Shown here one piece after another: positions 52,301 through 60,823 of a DNA stretch of 64,000 nt. A program made the translations under genes and the position numbers. The DNA comes from [Pasteurella] aerogenes (GTDB lineage: Bacteria > Pseudomonadota > Gammaproteobacteria > Enterobacterales > Pasteurellaceae). The notes beneath the pieces are model-generated. The model did not search any database. It saw only the letters and a list, made by a program, of their open reading frames with translations, and was not told where the DNA came from. How positions within the stretch are numbered: position 1 is the stretch's first letter; each line of letters starts with the position of its first letter. Location of the stretch: assembly GCA_900637275.1 (NCBI GenBank), contig LR134362.1, positions 1,612,001 to 1,676,000 on the forward strand, read 5' to 3'.

Positions 52301-53002
52301 TTATTTAACAAAACGTTTTCGACGACGATGAAAATTGAGCGTGTTAGTGATTTTATTGATTTTGACAACTGGTTTGGGTTCAAGCGCTTTGCGGTGCGCG
52401 CGACGGTAATGGCTAAGGAAATAGTGGATGGAGCTGGCAAGCACAATGCCAGCAAGAAAAACGATGATTAATTCACCATATAATTGGTGAAAAATCTGGT
52501 TGATTTTACTTTGCGTCGTTTGACCGTATTTGGCATCAAAGGTAACGCGTAAAAAGCCCTCAATGCCATTTGGCGAATAAATCGGTTCGACAATTTGTTG
52601 CGTACCGGTTGGTACATCGGTATTGGCGTCCAAACCCAGTTGATAACGTGTATTGATGGAATGACTGCTTTGCGCTAATAATTCGCCAGCATTGCTATAA
52701 ATAGAGGCATCGATAACAAAATTTTCTTTGCTGAAATTATCCAAATTTTCCGTTAATTGTTCCGTTTTGGCATCATTGACCAATAACATAGAAAATAAAT
52801 TAGCTTGTTGGCGTACCAATAAATGTGACAAATGAGAAACCTGTTTTACGCTGGCAAGTTGCGATCCGATTTTGAATTGTTGGACACCGAATAAAATCAC
52901 GCCCAAAACAACGCAGCAAAATCCGATAATGCTGACAATCAGCATGGTTTTCAGCAATTTTTCTTTTGTTAAATACAAGTTATTTTCCCCAAAACTGAAC
53001 AA
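52301..53002 (-). CDS. Smp/YtjB-family membrane protein
   Basis: A 233-residue protein with an N-terminal membrane helix (about residues 20-42), a periplasmic domain and a second helix (about 170-192), with a very basic C-terminal tail (HRRRKRF). It matches YtjB (Smp, also called AhpA), a virulence-linked membrane protein of unknown mechanism. It is divergent from serB across 49 bases, which is the arrangement in E. coli too. Confidence 0.82.
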   Translation of the reverse strand: MFSFGENNLYLTKEKLLKTMLIVSIIGFCCVVLGVILFGVQQFKIGSQLASVKQVSHLSHLLVRQQANLFSMLLVNDAKTEQLTENLDNFSKENFVIDASIYSNAGELLAQSSHSINTRYQLGLDANTDVPTGTQQIVEPIYSPNGIEGFLRVTFDAKYGQTTQSKINQIFHQLYGELIIVFLAGIVLASSIHYFLSHYRRAHRKALEPKPVVKINKITNTLNFHRRRKRFVK

Positions 53003-53051
53003 ATCGGCTAAAATATGTGCCGATTAATGATAATAATTTACAGGATTTCTT

Positions 53052-54032
53052 ATGCAAACACAAAGTCTTCATACCCAAAATCTTCGTCGCATTGTTGAAC
53101 ATTATACGTCATTTCCCTGCGCGTTTTTAGCAAATCAAAATACAACCGAGGGAAAAGATCACTTTATTGTTTATGGTGAGTCGCTCGATCTTGCTTTATT
53201 GCAACGATTTCAACAAAAGTGCGGTGAAAATTTTGTGATTTTTGAGGCATGGAATGTCGCGCAAAATACAGTCGTGCTATTGCGCGGTCAATGGCAGGCA
53301 AAATGGGTGGAAAATGCACATGAATTTTCCCTAGATTGCGCCCGCATGGATTTTACTCCAAGTTTGCAACAAGGCGGATTGTTGGTGATGGACATGGATT
53401 CCACCATTATTCAAATCGAATGTATCGACGAAATTGCTAAATTGGCAGGTACTGGTGAACTCGTGTCGGAAATTACTGAACGCGCGATGCGTGGCGAATT
53501 AGATTTTGAACAAAGTTTACGTCGCCGCGTTGGTACCTTAAAAAATGCGCCGGAAACGATTTTGCAACAGGTGCGGGAGAATTTACCCTTAATGCCGGGC
53601 TTAAAAGAAACCATTCAAGGCCTACAACAATACGGTTGGAAAACCGCGATTGCTTCTGGTGGATTTACCTATTTCGCGAATTATTTAAAAACCTTATTGA
53701 ATTTGGACTATGCGGTATCCAATCAATTTGAAATTATTGACGGGCGTTTGACCGGTCAAGTGCAGGGCGATGTGGTGGATGCCGCGTATAAAGCTAACAC
53801 GTTACAGCAATTAGCGGCGCAATTTGCCATTCCCGCGGGCAATACGGTGGCAATCGGCGATGGTGCCAATGATTTGGCGATGATGCAAGTGGCGGATTTG
53901 GGCGTAGCATATCATGCGAAACCAAAGGTACAACAACAGGCGCAAATTGTGATAAACTTTACAAACTTGACCGCACTTTTATGTATTTTAAGTGCGAATG
54001 ATAAAGTACAAGCAATAAATAAGGGGAGATAA
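53052..54032 (+). CDS. serB: Phosphoserine phosphatase SerB
   Basis: A 326-residue HAD phosphatase that makes serine from phosphoserine. The N-terminal ACT-like domain is followed by the HAD motifs MDMDSTIIQIECIDEIA (nucleophile Asp), GGFTYFANY and GDGANDLAMM. Length equals E. coli (322). It heads the run serB-yajQ-def and has its start 49 bases from smp. The last part holds an uptake word (53970). Confidence 0.96.
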   Translation: MQTQSLHTQNLRRIVEHYTSFPCAFLANQNTTEGKDHFIVYGESLDLALLQRFQQKCGENFVIFEAWNVAQNTVVLLRGQWQAKWVENAHEFSLDCARMDFTPSLQQGGLLVMDMDSTIIQIECIDEIAKLAGTGELVSEITERAMRGELDFEQSLRRRVGTLKNAPETILQQVRENLPLMPGLKETIQGLQQYGWKTAIASGGFTYFANYLKTLLNLDYAVSNQFEIIDGRLTGQVQGDVVDAAYKANTLQQLAAQFAIPAGNTVAIGDGANDLAMMQVADLGVAYHAKPKVQQQAQIVINFTNLTALLCILSANDKVQAINKGR

Positions 54033-54034
54033 GT

Positions 54035-54526
54035 ATGCCTTCATTTGATATTGTGTCAGAAATTACCTTACACGAAGTACGCAATGCGGTGGAAAATGCC
54101 AATCGGGTATTAAGTACGCGTTACGATTTTCGCGGCGTTGAAGCAGTGATTGAATTAAACGAAAAAAGCGAAACTATCAAATTGACCACAGAATCAGATT
54201 TCCAATTGGAACAATTAATTGAAATTTTAATCGGTTCTTGCGTAAAACGCGGCATCGAACATAGTTCGTTGGATATTCCGGCGGAAAGCGAACATCACGG
54301 AAAATTGTATAGCAAAGAAATTAAGCTAAAACAAGGTATTGAGACCGAGATGGCGAAAAAAATTACCAAATTAATTAAAGACGCAAAACTGAAAGTGCAA
54401 ACCCAAATTCAAGGGGAGCAAGTGCGCGTTACAGGCAAATCCCGTGACGATTTGCAAGCGACAATTCAGTTAGTCAAAGCTGCCGAATTGGGACAGCCAT
54501 TCCAATTCAACAATTTTAGAGATTAA
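54035..54526 (+). CDS. yajQ: YajQ family nucleotide-binding protein
   Basis: A 163-residue protein with the two-domain YajQ fold (start PSFDIVSEITLHEVRNAVENANRVLSTRYDFRG). Members bind nucleotides, and one Xanthomonas homologue is a cyclic di-GMP effector. The ribosome site GGGGAG overlaps the serB stop. It lies 12 bases before def. Confidence 0.92.
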   Translation: MPSFDIVSEITLHEVRNAVENANRVLSTRYDFRGVEAVIELNEKSETIKLTTESDFQLEQLIEILIGSCVKRGIEHSSLDIPAESEHHGKLYSKEIKLKQGIETEMAKKITKLIKDAKLKVQTQIQGEQVRVTGKSRDDLQATIQLVKAAELGQPFQFNNFRD

Positions 54527-54538
54527 CAAAGGAAACCT

Positions 54539-55048
54539 ATGGCATTATTAAATGTATTGATTTATCCGGACGAGCGATTAAAAACCATTGCCAAACCGGT
54601 AGAAGTGTTTGATGAAAAATTGGATCAGTTTATTGATGATATGTTTGACACCATGTATCAAGAGGAAGGTATTGGTTTGGCGGCAACTCAAGTTGATGTT
54701 CATCAACGCATTATTACCATTGATATTGAAGGTGATAAACAAAATCAATTAGTGTTGATCAACCCTGAAATTATCGAAAGTTGCGGTGAAACTGGGATTG
54801 AAGAAGGCTGCTTGTCGCTACCGGGATTGCGTGCGTTGGTGCCGCGCAAAGAGAAAGTAACGGTCAAAGCGCTAAATCGAAAAGGGGAAGAATTTGTATT
54901 GCAAGCGGAGGATTTGCTTGCCATCTGTATTCAACACGAAATCGATCATTTAAATGGTATTGTGTTTGCCGATTATCTTTCTCCGTTGAAACGTCAACGC
55001 ATGAAAGAAAAACTTATCAAATGGCAAAAACAAGCGGCAAAACGGTGA
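54539..55048 (+). CDS. def: Peptide deformylase
   Basis: A 169-residue metalloenzyme that removes formyl groups from nascent proteins. The motifs GIGLAATQV, EEGCLSLPG (metal Cys) and QHEIDHLNG (metal His and catalytic Glu) are intact. AAAGGAAAC precedes ATG 54539. It is separated from fmt by a clear terminator. Confidence 0.97.
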   Translation: MALLNVLIYPDERLKTIAKPVEVFDEKLDQFIDDMFDTMYQEEGIGLAATQVDVHQRIITIDIEGDKQNQLVLINPEIIESCGETGIEEGCLSLPGLRALVPRKEKVTVKALNRKGEEFVLQAEDLLAICIQHEIDHLNGIVFADYLSPLKRQRMKEKLIKWQKQAAKR

Positions 55049-55084
55049 TAATCCTCCGCGCGCCGAGGCAATAAAATCGATGTT

Positions 55085-55110
55085 GGTGGGAGTTTCCCAC
55101 CTTTTATTTT
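55085..55110 (+). terminator. Terminator between def and fmt
   Basis: GGTGGGA / TCCCACC, a 7-bp stem with a 3-base loop, followed by TTTTATTTT. It lies 15 bases before the fmt start. Confidence 0.85.
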
Positions 55111-55124
55111 CCGTAACCTAGAAC

Positions 55125-56084
55125 ATGATGAAACCATTAAATATTATTTTTGCCGGTACGCCGGATTTTGCAGCGCAACATCTGCAAGCGCTGTTAGACT
55201 CACCCCATCGCGTGATTGCGGTTTATACTCAACCGGATAAACCGGCAGGACGCGGAAAAAAACTGCAAGCCAGCGCGGTCAAATTATTAGCCGAGCAACA
55301 TCACATTCCTGTTTATCAACCGAAATCTTTGCGTAAAGCAGAAGCGCAAGCCGAATTGCAGGCGCTCAATGCGGATGTGATGGTAGTTGTGGCGTATGGA
55401 TTAATTTTGCCGAAAGCGATATTAGTAGCGCCACGTTTGGGTTGTTTAAATGTGCATGGTTCTTTACTACCACGTTGGCGCGGTGCTGCACCGATTCAAC
55501 GCGCCATTTGGGCAGGCGATGCGCAAACTGGTGTCACTATTATGCAAATGGATGAAGGATTGGATACTGGAGCCATGTTGCACAAGGTGGTTTGCGATAT
55601 TACCCCGACAGAAACTTCTGTCGATTTATATGCCAAATTAGCCGAAATGGCGCCACCTGCATTACTTGAAGTGCTAAATGGATTGGAACAGCAGCAATTT
55701 GTCGCGCAGCCACAAGATGAAAATGCCGCTAATTACGCAGAGAAATTGAGCAAAGAAGAAGCAAAATTAGATTGGAATATGCCGGCAGCACAGTTAGAGC
55801 GCAATATCCGTGCTTTTAATCCATGGCCAATTTGTTATTTTTCCACGCAAGATGAACAAGGTAATGCGCAAACCTTAAAAGTTTATCAGGCACAGGTATT
55901 GCCACATCAAGATAAAGCGGCAGGAACCATTATCGCTGCCGACAAAAAAGGGATCCAAATTGCCACAAGTCAAGGTGTGTTAAATTTAACTCAATTGCAA
56001 CCGGCGGGGAAAAAACCTATGTCCGCACAAGATTTACTCAATGGTCGTGCGGATTGGTTTAACGTTGGTAAGGTGTTGGCATAA
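55125..56084 (+). CDS. fmt: Methionyl-tRNA formyltransferase
   Basis: A 319-residue enzyme that formylates initiator Met-tRNA, the partner of Def. The start PLNIIFAGTPDFAAQHL, the VHGSLLPRWRGAAPIQRAI catalytic block and the ARAFNPWP-like NIRAFNPWPICYF segment fit the family. ATG 55125 is followed by another ATG (55128), and no ribosome site is clear. It overlaps rsmB by TAATG. Confidence 0.96.
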   Translation: MMKPLNIIFAGTPDFAAQHLQALLDSPHRVIAVYTQPDKPAGRGKKLQASAVKLLAEQHHIPVYQPKSLRKAEAQAELQALNADVMVVVAYGLILPKAILVAPRLGCLNVHGSLLPRWRGAAPIQRAIWAGDAQTGVTIMQMDEGLDTGAMLHKVVCDITPTETSVDLYAKLAEMAPPALLEVLNGLEQQQFVAQPQDENAANYAEKLSKEEAKLDWNMPAAQLERNIRAFNPWPICYFSTQDEQGNAQTLKVYQAQVLPHQDKAAGTIIAADKKGIQIATSQGVLNLTQLQPAGKKPMSAQDLLNGRADWFNVGKVLA

Positions 56085-57472
56085 TGAAAACAACGGTTCG
56101 CCCAGTAAATAAACAGCGCGTAAAAACATCGCAAAAAAGCACCGCACTTTCCGTACGTGCGCTGGCGGCAAAGATCATTTCACAAGTATTAGATCAAGGG
56201 CAATCGTTGTCATCATTGTTGCCCGAACATCAAGCACAAGTCAAAGCGCAAGATTTTCCGCTGCTACAAGAAATCTGCTTTGGCGTTTGCCGCGTTTTGC
56301 CACGCTTGGAAAAATTAATTAGTTTATTAGTCGATCGCTCGCTAAAAGGTAAAATGCGCATTGTGCATTGTTTGTTGCTTGTAGGTTTGTATCAATTACT
56401 TTACACCCGCATTCCGCCTCATGCAGCAGTAGATGAAGTGGTCAACGCCACGTCCGCCTTAAAAGCTGACAGTTTTCGCGGTTTGGTGAATGCGGTATTA
56501 CGTCGTTTTTTACGTGAACAAGCACAATTATTAGCAAAAGTGGATCAACATTGGCAAACCTTGCATCCGGAATGGTTGGTCAATCGATTAAAAAAAGCCT
56601 ACCCGCATTGGCGAGATATTGTACAAGCCAATAATCAAAAACCGCCGATGTGGTTGCGAGTGAATAAGCAACATTGTAACGCCGAAAATTATCGTCAACT
56701 ATTAGCACAACAAGAGATTAGCGCATCAACCACAGCGCATCCGCAAGCCCTACGTTTGGCACAACCAAGTGCGGTGCAAAATTTGCCAAATTTTGCCCAA
56801 GGTTGGGTCACGGTACAAGATCTTTCTGCACAATGGTCAGCACTATTATTGCAAGCGCAAAATGACGAATTGATTCTGGATGCTTGTGCCGCGCCGGGCG
56901 GAAAAACGACACATATTTTAGAGTTGGCGCCGCAAGCAAAAGTGGTTGCTCTTGATGTGGAAGCGGGACGTTTGGTACGCGTAAAGGAAAATTTAGCCCG
57001 AATGCAGCAGCAAGCATTAGTGATTTGTGGTGATGCGGCCCAACCGCAACAATGGTTGGCACAAATTGAGGATCATTTTCATTTAGCCTCAAATGCGACA
57101 CAAAGCGCGGTGCAATTTGATCGAATTTTGCTCGATGCGCCTTGTTCGGCAACCGGCGTAATTCGCCGCCATCCGGATATTAAATGGTTACGACAAGAAA
57201 GCGATATTGCGGCTTTAGTGGCGTTGCAAGGACAGATTTTAGATGCATTGTGGGCGAAATTAAAAGCGAACGGTGTGTTGCTATATGCCACCTGTTCCCT
57301 GTTACCGGAAGAAAACTGTCAGCAAATCGCGCATTTTTTGCAACGTCATAGCGATGCCAAGCGCGAGCCTTTGCCTTTCCTTGATCCGCTGCAACAAGGC
57401 GAAATTCAATTGTTTCCGACAGAAGATGGCGGCGACGGATTTTATTACGCAAAATTACGAAAAGTGGGGTAA
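56084..57472 (+). CDS. rsmB: 16S rRNA (cytosine(967)-C5)-methyltransferase RsmB
   Basis: A 462-residue rRNA methyltransferase with an N-terminal NusB-like domain and a C-terminal SAM domain. LDACAAPGGKTTHIL binds SAM, DAPCSATGVIRRHPDIK and LLYATCSLLPEEN carry the two cysteines of the m5C mechanism. Its ATG overlaps the fmt stop. It precedes a GT2 gene not expected at this place. Confidence 0.95.
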   Translation: MKTTVRPVNKQRVKTSQKSTALSVRALAAKIISQVLDQGQSLSSLLPEHQAQVKAQDFPLLQEICFGVCRVLPRLEKLISLLVDRSLKGKMRIVHCLLLVGLYQLLYTRIPPHAAVDEVVNATSALKADSFRGLVNAVLRRFLREQAQLLAKVDQHWQTLHPEWLVNRLKKAYPHWRDIVQANNQKPPMWLRVNKQHCNAENYRQLLAQQEISASTTAHPQALRLAQPSAVQNLPNFAQGWVTVQDLSAQWSALLLQAQNDELILDACAAPGGKTTHILELAPQAKVVALDVEAGRLVRVKENLARMQQQALVICGDAAQPQQWLAQIEDHFHLASNATQSAVQFDRILLDAPCSATGVIRRHPDIKWLRQESDIAALVALQGQILDALWAKLKANGVLLYATCSLLPEENCQQIAHFLQRHSDAKREPLPFLDPLQQGEIQLFPTEDGGDGFYYAKLRKVG

Positions 57473-57475
57473 GCC

Positions 57476-58279
57476 ATGGAATTTCCGTTGATTGATGTCA
57501 TCATTCCTTGTTACAACTGTGAAACGACCTTAACTCGCGCGGTGCATTCCGTTTTGCGCCAGCCCTATTTAGGTACGTTGTGGTTAATTGATGACGGATC
57601 GACGGATCAAACCCATGCCCTTGCCTGTCAATTGCGCGCTCAATTTCCGGCTAAAATTCGAGTGGAAAAATTACCGAGTAATGGTGGCGTTGCTCGCGCA
57701 CGCAATTGGGGCGCGCTGCAAAGTGCGGTCGAATTTATTGCATTTTTAGACGCTGATGATGCTTATGAAGATGGGGCGCTGGAGGTCGCAAGTGGTGTTT
57801 TTGCCTTTCGACCGGAAGTTAGCGTGGTACGTTTAGCGCTAACGCCGGTGAATATGCCATCGCGGTATTTAGAACACCCGAATTTTGCTTATGCTTGGCA
57901 GCATATGTGCATGACTTGTGGGGGAAATGTGGTATTCCGCCGCGCTTTCTTTTTGGCGTGTGGCGGATTTCCGCCGCAGGCGTTATTTCGCCAATTTGGT
58001 GGTGAAGATGGCGCATTGGGCATTGCAACCACGAAAATCAGTATGGTCGCTACTTTATTTGACGAAGTGGGCGTATTGCATTATTGTCGCGATGGGATGC
58101 ACGCCGAACGTTTGTTAGAGGCAATATTGTTTAACCAAACGCCTGCCGGCATTACGCCGGATAAACTGGCGCAAGCCAATGCGGTGACCGAGAGCATTTG
58201 CCAACAAATTGAACGCTTAAAGTGCGGTCTAAATTCAGCAAATATTGGCATTCATCCCCTACGTCTAGAGAGAGAATAA
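57476..58279 (+). CDS. Glycosyltransferase family 2 protein inserted between rsmB and trkA
   Basis: A 267-residue GT-A-fold enzyme. The N-terminal block PLIDVIIPCYNCETTLTRAVHSVLRQ and DDGSTDQT bind nucleotide-sugar, Asp92-x-Asp94 in FLDADDAY is the metal site, and GGED (173-176) lies near the acceptor region. Sugar and acceptor are unknown; lipooligosaccharide is plausible because GT2 enzymes in this family often build it. It starts 3 bases after rsmB and ends 1 base before trkA. Two uptake words lie inside it (57721, 58220), as expected for DNA that moved within the family. Confidence 0.85.
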   Translation: MEFPLIDVIIPCYNCETTLTRAVHSVLRQPYLGTLWLIDDGSTDQTHALACQLRAQFPAKIRVEKLPSNGGVARARNWGALQSAVEFIAFLDADDAYEDGALEVASGVFAFRPEVSVVRLALTPVNMPSRYLEHPNFAYAWQHMCMTCGGNVVFRRAFFLACGGFPPQALFRQFGGEDGALGIATTKISMVATLFDEVGVLHYCRDGMHAERLLEAILFNQTPAGITPDKLAQANAVTESICQQIERLKCGLNSANIGIHPLRLERE

Positions 58280-58280
58280 C

Positions 58281-59657
58281 ATGAAAATCATCATCTTAGG
58301 CGCCGGACAGGTAGGTTCTACCTTGGCGGAAAATTTAGTCAGCGAAGACAATGATATTACCTTGGTGGATAATGAAGCTGCACGCTTGGACAGTTTACAA
58401 GACAAACATGATTTACGCGTGGTGACCGGTTCGGCATCTTCGCCGCGTGTCTTACGCGAAGCCGGCGCTGCGGATGCGGATTTGTTGGTGGCGGTCACCA
58501 GTTCCGATGAAGCCAATATGGTCGCCTGCCAAGTGTCTTATACTTTATTTAATACGCCAACTAAAATTGCGCGCATTCGTGGCGCGGAATATATTCGTGA
58601 AAAAGAGAAATTATTTCAATCTCATGTCATTCCGATTGATCATATTATTTCGCCGGAAAATTTGGTCACGGAAGAAATTGTGCGCTTAATCGATTATCCC
58701 GGGGCATTACAGGTTTCCCATTTTGCCGACGGGCGCATTAGTATTGTGGTGGTAAAAGCCTATTATGGTGGACCGTTGGTCGGCTATGCTTTATCCACCT
58801 TGAAAGATCATATGCCGCATATTGATTGCCGAATCGTATCCATTTTGCGCCAAGATAAAGTTATTCGCCCGCAAGGTTCAACTATTGTGGAGGCTGGTGA
58901 TGAAGTGACGTTTATTTGTGCAACCATTCATATCAAGGCAGTAATGAGCGAATTGCAACGCCTAGAAAAACCCTATAAGCGAGTCATGATTGCGGGCGGT
59001 GGTAATATTGGTATGGGCGTGGCGAAACGCCTTGAGGAATCTTGTTCGGTCAAATTAATTGAGCGTAACCAGGAGCGCGCCACTCAGCTGGCGGAAAAAT
59101 TGTCGAAAACCCTAGTTTTTTGTGGCGATGCCTCTGATCAATCCTTATTATTTGAAGAACATATTGAAAATATTGATGTTTTTCTATCATTAACCAGTGA
59201 TGATGAAGCCAATATTATGTCAGCATTACTGGCAAAACGTCTTGGTGCGAAAAAAGCCATGGTACTTATTCAGCGCATGGCATATATCAACATCATTCAA
59301 GGCGGAACCATTGATATTGCGGTTTCGCCACAACAAGCAACCATTTCTGCATTGCTCGGGCATATTCGCAAGGGGGATGTTGCCGGCGTGGTATCGCTGC
59401 GTCACGGTGTTGCAGAAGCTTTGGAAATTGTGGTACATGGCGATGAAAATAGTTCCCAATTGGTTGGACGAAAAATCAGTGAGCTTAAATTGCCGGTTGG
59501 TGCGATTATCGGCGCAGTTTTCCGTGATAATGAAGTAATTATTGCCAGTAAAAATTTAATTTTTAAAGAAAAGGATCATGTAATCGTGTATGTGAGTGAT
59601 AAGAAATTTATTCCGGATATCGAAAAATTGTTCCAACCAAGTTCATTTTTTATTTAA
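58281..59657 (+). CDS. trkA: Trk potassium transport NAD-binding protein TrkA
   Basis: A 458-residue peripheral protein with two RCK units (IILGAGQVGSTLAENL near residue 3 and MIAGGGNIGMGVAKRL near 237), each followed by a TrkA-C domain. It gates the TrkH/TrkG potassium channel. GAGAGAG before ATG 58281 acts as the ribosome site. The full order rsmB-GT2-trkA-mscL resembles the known Haemophilus order with the GT2 added. Confidence 0.96.
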   Translation: MKIIILGAGQVGSTLAENLVSEDNDITLVDNEAARLDSLQDKHDLRVVTGSASSPRVLREAGAADADLLVAVTSSDEANMVACQVSYTLFNTPTKIARIRGAEYIREKEKLFQSHVIPIDHIISPENLVTEEIVRLIDYPGALQVSHFADGRISIVVVKAYYGGPLVGYALSTLKDHMPHIDCRIVSILRQDKVIRPQGSTIVEAGDEVTFICATIHIKAVMSELQRLEKPYKRVMIAGGGNIGMGVAKRLEESCSVKLIERNQERATQLAEKLSKTLVFCGDASDQSLLFEEHIENIDVFLSLTSDDEANIMSALLAKRLGAKKAMVLIQRMAYINIIQGGTIDIAVSPQQATISALLGHIRKGDVAGVVSLRHGVAEALEIVVHGDENSSQLVGRKISELKLPVGAIIGAVFRDNEVIIASKNLIFKEKDHVIVYVSDKKFIPDIEKLFQPSSFFI

Positions 59658-59740
59658 ATTTATGTAAATATACTATACTTATCGGAGAAAATTTTTATAA
59701 TAGTCGCGGTCAAAAGACAGATTAATTTTTAGGAGCATTT

Positions 59741-60130
59741 ATGAGTTTTATTAAAGAGTTTCGCGAATTCGCGATGCGTGGTAACGTTGTTGATATGGCT
59801 GTCGGTGTGATCATCGGTGGCGCTTTCGGTAAAATCGTTAGTTCATTAGTTGCTGATGTGGTTATGCCGGTATTAGGTATTTTAACCGGTGGCGTAGATT
59901 TCAAAGATCTTAAAATCGTATTGCAGGAAGCTGTTGGTGAAACACCGGCGGTAAGTTTAAATTACGGTGTATTTATTCAAAATATCTTTGATTTTGTGAT
60001 TATCGCGTTTGCTATCTTTATGATGATCAAAGCATTAAATAAATTGAAAAAACCGGCAGAAGAAGCCCCAACCGAGCCTTCTAATGAAGAAAAATTACTA
60101 ACTGAAATTCGTGATTTATTGAAAAAATAA
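59741..60130 (+). CDS. mscL: Large-conductance mechanosensitive channel MscL
   Basis: A 129-residue pentameric channel that opens under membrane tension to save the cell in osmotic downshift. The start FIKEFREFAMRGNVVDMAVGVIIGGAFGKIVSSL (TM1) and the second helix NYGVFIQNIFDFVIIAFAIFMMIKAL match the family. TATAAT at 59696-59701 may be its own -10 box. A terminator follows. Confidence 0.97.
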   Translation: MSFIKEFREFAMRGNVVDMAVGVIIGGAFGKIVSSLVADVVMPVLGILTGGVDFKDLKIVLQEAVGETPAVSLNYGVFIQNIFDFVIIAFAIFMMIKALNKLKKPAEEAPTEPSNEEKLLTEIRDLLKK

Positions 60131-60151
60131 TCCATGGTGTTTCAACATAAA

Positions 60152-60178
60152 AAATCTTCTCAAACGGGAAGATTTTTT
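60152..60178 (+). terminator. mscL terminator
   Basis: AAATCTTC / GAAGATTT stem of 8 bp with an 8-base loop and a T run after it. Confidence 0.88.
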
Positions 60179-60234
60179 TATTTGCGGCAAAAAATAATGC
60201 TACAATGCGCTAAATCTTATTGAGGAGGCTGATT

Positions 60235-60666
60235 ATGTCGGAAATGAAACAATTACAGGAAGAAACCAGAGAAATTATTCATGATTTATTAAATGATGGT
60301 AGTAATCCTGATGCTCTTTATATTATTGAACATCATATTGCCCATTATGATTTTGATAAATTAGAAAAAATTGCAGTGGATGCCTTTAAAGCCGGCTATG
60401 AAGTATCGGAAGCGGAAGAATTTGAAGATGACAACGGAAAAGCAATTTTCTGTTTTGACATTATCAGCGAAGTCCACTTAAAAGCCGAAATTATTGATGC
60501 CCAACAAAAAGAATTGCTCCCGTTAATCAATAAATTTGGTGGTATTTATGACGGTTGGGGAACCTATTTTGAAGATCCAAACGCCGAAGATGATGAATAT
60601 GGCGAAGATGGTGAATTCTTTGATGATGAAGACGATTTTGACGAAGAACAAGAGCGTCGGCATTGA
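60235..60666 (+). CDS. rraB: Ribonuclease E inhibitor RraB
   Basis: A 143-residue protein with the RraB start EMKQLQEETREIIHDLLNDGSNPDALYIIEHH and a very acidic tail (about residues 115-140, mostly Asp and Glu). RraB binds RNase E and alters its cut sites. The frame is open from TTG 60220, but ATG 60235 follows GAGGAGG and gives the family start. Confidence 0.93.
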   Translation: MSEMKQLQEETREIIHDLLNDGSNPDALYIIEHHIAHYDFDKLEKIAVDAFKAGYEVSEAEEFEDDNGKAIFCFDIISEVHLKAEIIDAQQKELLPLINKFGGIYDGWGTYFEDPNAEDDEYGEDGEFFDDEDDFDEEQERRH

Positions 60667-60673
60667 TAATTTA

Positions 60674-60699
60674 AGGGGAAAGAAATTTCCCCTCTTTTT
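60674..60699 (+). terminator. rraB terminator
   Basis: AGGGGAAA / TTTCCCCT, an 8-bp stem with a GAAA loop, then TCTTTTT. Confidence 0.9.
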
Positions 60700-60736
60700 A
60701 TATTTATGTTCTAGGCTTTCAAATCGATATGTTCCC

Positions 60737-60754
60737 TTGTCATTAAACTGTCAT
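60737..60754 (+). promoter_or_regulatory. PhoB box upstream of phoX
   Basis: TTGTCAT (60737-60743), TAAA, CTGTCAT (60748-60754): two 7-base repeats at the 11-base period of the Pho box. A -10-like TATAGA lies at 60763-60768. The phoX ATG is 69 bases further on. Confidence 0.75.
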
Positions 60755-60823
60755 AATTTCTTTATAGACTTTTGCTCTAGATAAAACCCTACTACTTATT
60801 TATCTTTACAGGAGCAAACTAGT

